Positions 6,117-7,578 of a stretch of DNA of 7,578 nt are shown in pieces. How positions within the stretch are numbered: position 1 is the first letter of the stretch; every line of letters starts with the position of its first letter. The notes beneath the pieces were generated by a model. That model was not told the DNA's origin and searched no databases. It saw only the letters and a list, made by a program, of their open reading frames with translations. Source of the DNA: M55B175 sp964635265 (GTDB taxonomy: Bacteria; Desulfobacterota; Desulfobacteria; Desulfobacterales; Desulfosalsimonadaceae); NCBI GenBank assembly GCA_964635265.1, contig CAZWNV010000138.1, positions 1-7,578 on the forward strand, given 5' to 3'. The position numbers and the translations under genes are program-made.

Positions 6117-6182
6117 GCGGGATAACCTGCAAAACTCTTGTAATGGAAAACGCGATATCCTTTCCGCATTCCGGTTTGTATA

Positions 6183-6211
6183 TCAATAGCAGACTCCATT
6201 GGGCGGATCAA
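6183..6211 (-). promoter_or_regulatory. Weak promoter candidate for the two-component operon
   Basis: On the minus strand TTGATC (plus 6211-6206) and TATTGA (plus 6188-6183) are separated by 17 bases, about 70-95 bases upstream of the response-regulator ATG. The -35 match is fair and the -10 is poor. Between it and the ATG there is a short inverted repeat (GGAAA at 6145-6149, TTTCC at 6161-6165) that could bind a regulator, but I see no clear tandem-repeat site of the OmpR type. Confidence 0.25.
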
Positions 6212-6248
6212 AGAAGAATGCTTCCCCCTTGACATGATATCAGGCCTG

Positions 6249-6286
6249 AAGGGCAGCGTTTCCGGTGATGGGGAAACACTGCCCTT
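6249..6286 (-). terminator. Strong stem-loop after katG, probable terminator or mRNA 3' end
   Basis: AAGGGCAGCGTTTCC (6249-6263) and GGAAACACTGCCCTT (6272-6286) form a 15-bp stem with an 8-base loop, starting 30 nt after the katG stop. Fourteen positions pair perfectly. The exception, C6257/A6278, is a mismatch in plus-strand RNA but a G-U pair in minus-strand (katG-sense) RNA, so the katG transcript folds into an uninterrupted stem. The U-tract expected of an intrinsic terminator is missing on the minus strand: the stem is followed by a TCAGGCCTGA palindrome (6240-6249). It may act as an mRNA-stabilising 3' structure or a factor-assisted terminator. Confidence 0.55.
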
Positions 6287-6316
6287 TCGAAGCCCTTACA
6301 ACCGTTTTTGCTGTGC

Positions 6317-7578
6317 TCAGGAGAGTTCGAAACGATCCAGGTTCATCACCTTGTCCCAGGCCGCGACGAAATCCTGCACGAACTTCTCCCGGGAGTCCTC
6401 AGATGCGTATACTTCCGCAATGGCGCGGAGCTGGGAGTTGGAACCGAAGAGCAAATCGATCCGGGTGCCGGTCCACTTGCGTTCGCCGCTCCCCCGATCA
6501 CACCCCTCGAACACGTCTTCGTCTTCCGCGGTGGGCCTCCACTCCGTGTGCATGTCGAGCAGATTGACGAAGAAGTCGTTGGTGAGCGTCTCCGGTCGCT
6601 TGGTGAACACCCCGTGCCGGGACCGCCCGAAATTGGCATCCAAAACGCGCATGCCCCCAACCAGAACCGTCATCTCAGGGGCAGTCAGCGTCAGCAGCTG
6701 CGCCCGGTCAAGCAGCAGCTCCTCCGCCCGTACGGCGAACCTGGCTCTCTGGTAGTTGCGGAAGCCGTCTGCAGCAGGTTTGAGTACGGAAAACGATTCC
6801 GCATCGGTCTGCTCCTGCGAGGCATCCGTGCGGCCCGGCGTGAAGGGGACCGTCACATCGTGACCGGCATTCTTCGCCGCCTGCTCGACGCCTGCGCACC
6901 CGCCCAGGACAATCAGGTCGGCGAGCGAAACTTTTTTTCCGCCGGACTGCGCGCTGTTGAACCCGTTTTGGATCTTCTCAAGGGTCTGCAGCACGCTCGA
7001 GAGCTGCTCCGGCTGGTTTACTTCCCAGTCTTTTTGCGGTGCAAGACGAATGCGCGCCCCGTTCGCACCGCCGCGCTTGTCGGAGCCGCGGAACGTGGAT
7101 GCCGACGCCCAGGCGGTCGAGACCAGTTCCGGGATCGACAAGCCCGAAGCAAGAATCCGGCCCTTGAGATCGGCGATATCCCTGGCGTCTATCAGTTCAT
7201 GGTCGACGGCGGGCACCGGGTCCTGCCAGATCAGCTCCTCTTGCGGAACCTCCGGGCCGAGATAGCGCGAGCGGGGGCCCATGTCGCGGTGGGTCAGCTT
7301 GAACCAGGCCCGGGCGAAAGCATCCGCGAATTCCTCGGGGTTCTCGAGGTAGTGCCGCGCGATCGGCTCATAGATCGGATCGTAGCGAAGGGAGAGATCC
7401 GCCGTGGTCATCATCGGCCTGTGCTTTTTGGACGGATCATGCGCGTCCGCCACCAAGTCCTCTTCGGCCACGTCCTTGGCCAGCCACTGATTCGCGCCGG
7501 CGGGACTCTTGACCAGCTCCCATTCGTATTTGAACAGCACCTTCAGATAGCCCATGTCCCATTGGGTCGGGTTCGGCT
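6317..7578 (-). CDS. katG: Catalase-peroxidase KatG, C-terminal part (5' end outside the window)
   Basis: A bifunctional haem enzyme that removes H2O2 by catalase and peroxidase activity. The window holds about 420 residues of a protein usually near 720-740. The frame is open to the window edge and the seven residues before the first in-window ATG (PNPTQWD) match the family, so the ATG at 7555 is internal. Visible: the YEWELVKSPAGANQW block, MTTADLSLRYDPIYEPIA, the HRDMGPRSRYLGPEVP segment (contains the mobile arginine described in KatG structures) and a complete second peroxidase-like domain without haem, including LIVLGGCAGVEQAA, VPFTPGRTDAS, LTAPEMTVLVGGMRVL and the usual C-terminus KVMNLDRFELS. 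The distal Arg-Trp-His, the proximal His and the Met-Tyr-Trp crosslink residues are encoded upstream of the window and cannot be checked. Hand counts on sampled lines suggest higher GC than the neighbours. Confidence 0.96.
   Translation of the reverse strand, partial: PNPTQWDMGYLKVLFKYEWELVKSPAGANQWLAKDVAEEDLVADAHDPSKKHRPMMTTADLSLRYDPIYEPIARHYLENPEEFADAFARAWFKLTHRDMGPRSRYLGPEVPQEELIWQDPVPAVDHELIDARDIADLKGRILASGLSIPELVSTAWASASTFRGSDKRGGANGARIRLAPQKDWEVNQPEQLSSVLQTLEKIQNGFNSAQSGGKKVSLADLIVLGGCAGVEQAAKNAGHDVTVPFTPGRTDASQEQTDAESFSVLKPAADGFRNYQRARFAVRAEELLLDRAQLLTLTAPEMTVLVGGMRVLDANFGRSRHGVFTKRPETLTNDFFVNLLDMHTEWRPTAEDEDVFEGCDRGSGERKWTGTRIDLLFGSNSQLRAIAEVYASEDSREKFVQDFVAAWDKVMNLDRFELS

Noticed and set aside
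6145..6173. Possible regulator sites before the response regulator: inverted repeat GGAAA/TTTCC, and TTCCG at 6162 and 6169 repeated with 7-base period
   Set aside because: The arms are five bases long and the 7-base period does not match the roughly 10-11 base spacing expected for OmpR-family tandem sites.

Overview
The window carries seven protein genes, all read from the minus strand. Five are intact, one is cut by the window's right edge, and a probable seventh just starts at the left edge. No plus-strand gene, RNA gene, insertion sequence, phage gene or CRISPR array can be supported. The DNA is moderately GC-rich. The proteins (OmpR-type two-component pair, catalase-peroxidase, AI-2E-family permease, CaCA antiporter) point to a Gram-negative bacterium. 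My impression is a deltaproteobacterial or Desulfobacterota-like lineage, but the sequence alone does not settle it.

Layout in the direction of transcription (high to low coordinates): (1) 7578-6317, the C-terminal part of a catalase-peroxidase (KatG), with a strong stem-loop just after its stop. (2) 6116-4046, a response regulator and sensor histidine kinase whose genes overlap by 32 nt. The kinase reading frame is open 35 codons further upstream, but the likely start is the ATG at 5461. (3) 3919-3545, a small single-span membrane protein with a near-perfect Shine-Dalgarno sequence and a credible sigma70-type promoter of its own. (4) 3448-2348, a cation antiporter of the Na+/Ca2+ exchanger superfamily whose first alpha-repeat lacks the usual glutamate. 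(5) 2286-1399, an AI-2E-family permease whose conserved sequence stops abruptly and is replaced by an unrelated 49-residue tail. (6) 1303-62, an FAD-dependent amine-oxidase-type oxidoreductase. (7) 34-1, the first 11 codons of a probable further gene.

The two-component pair forms a clear operon. The small membrane protein, antiporter and permease are spaced (96 and 61 nt) so that they could share a transcript from the promoter near 3982-4010, and the FAD enzyme and the gene after it (27 nt gap) form another likely pair. Peroxide removal, envelope sensing and ion transport would fit a stress-response neighbourhood, but nothing in the sequence links the units functionally.

I found no convincing new multi-gene system. 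The points most worth a second look are the truncated permease with its foreign tail, the antiporter's missing acidic residue, the small conserved-looking membrane protein, and the stem-loop after katG, which pairs better in the katG-sense RNA than in the opposite strand.
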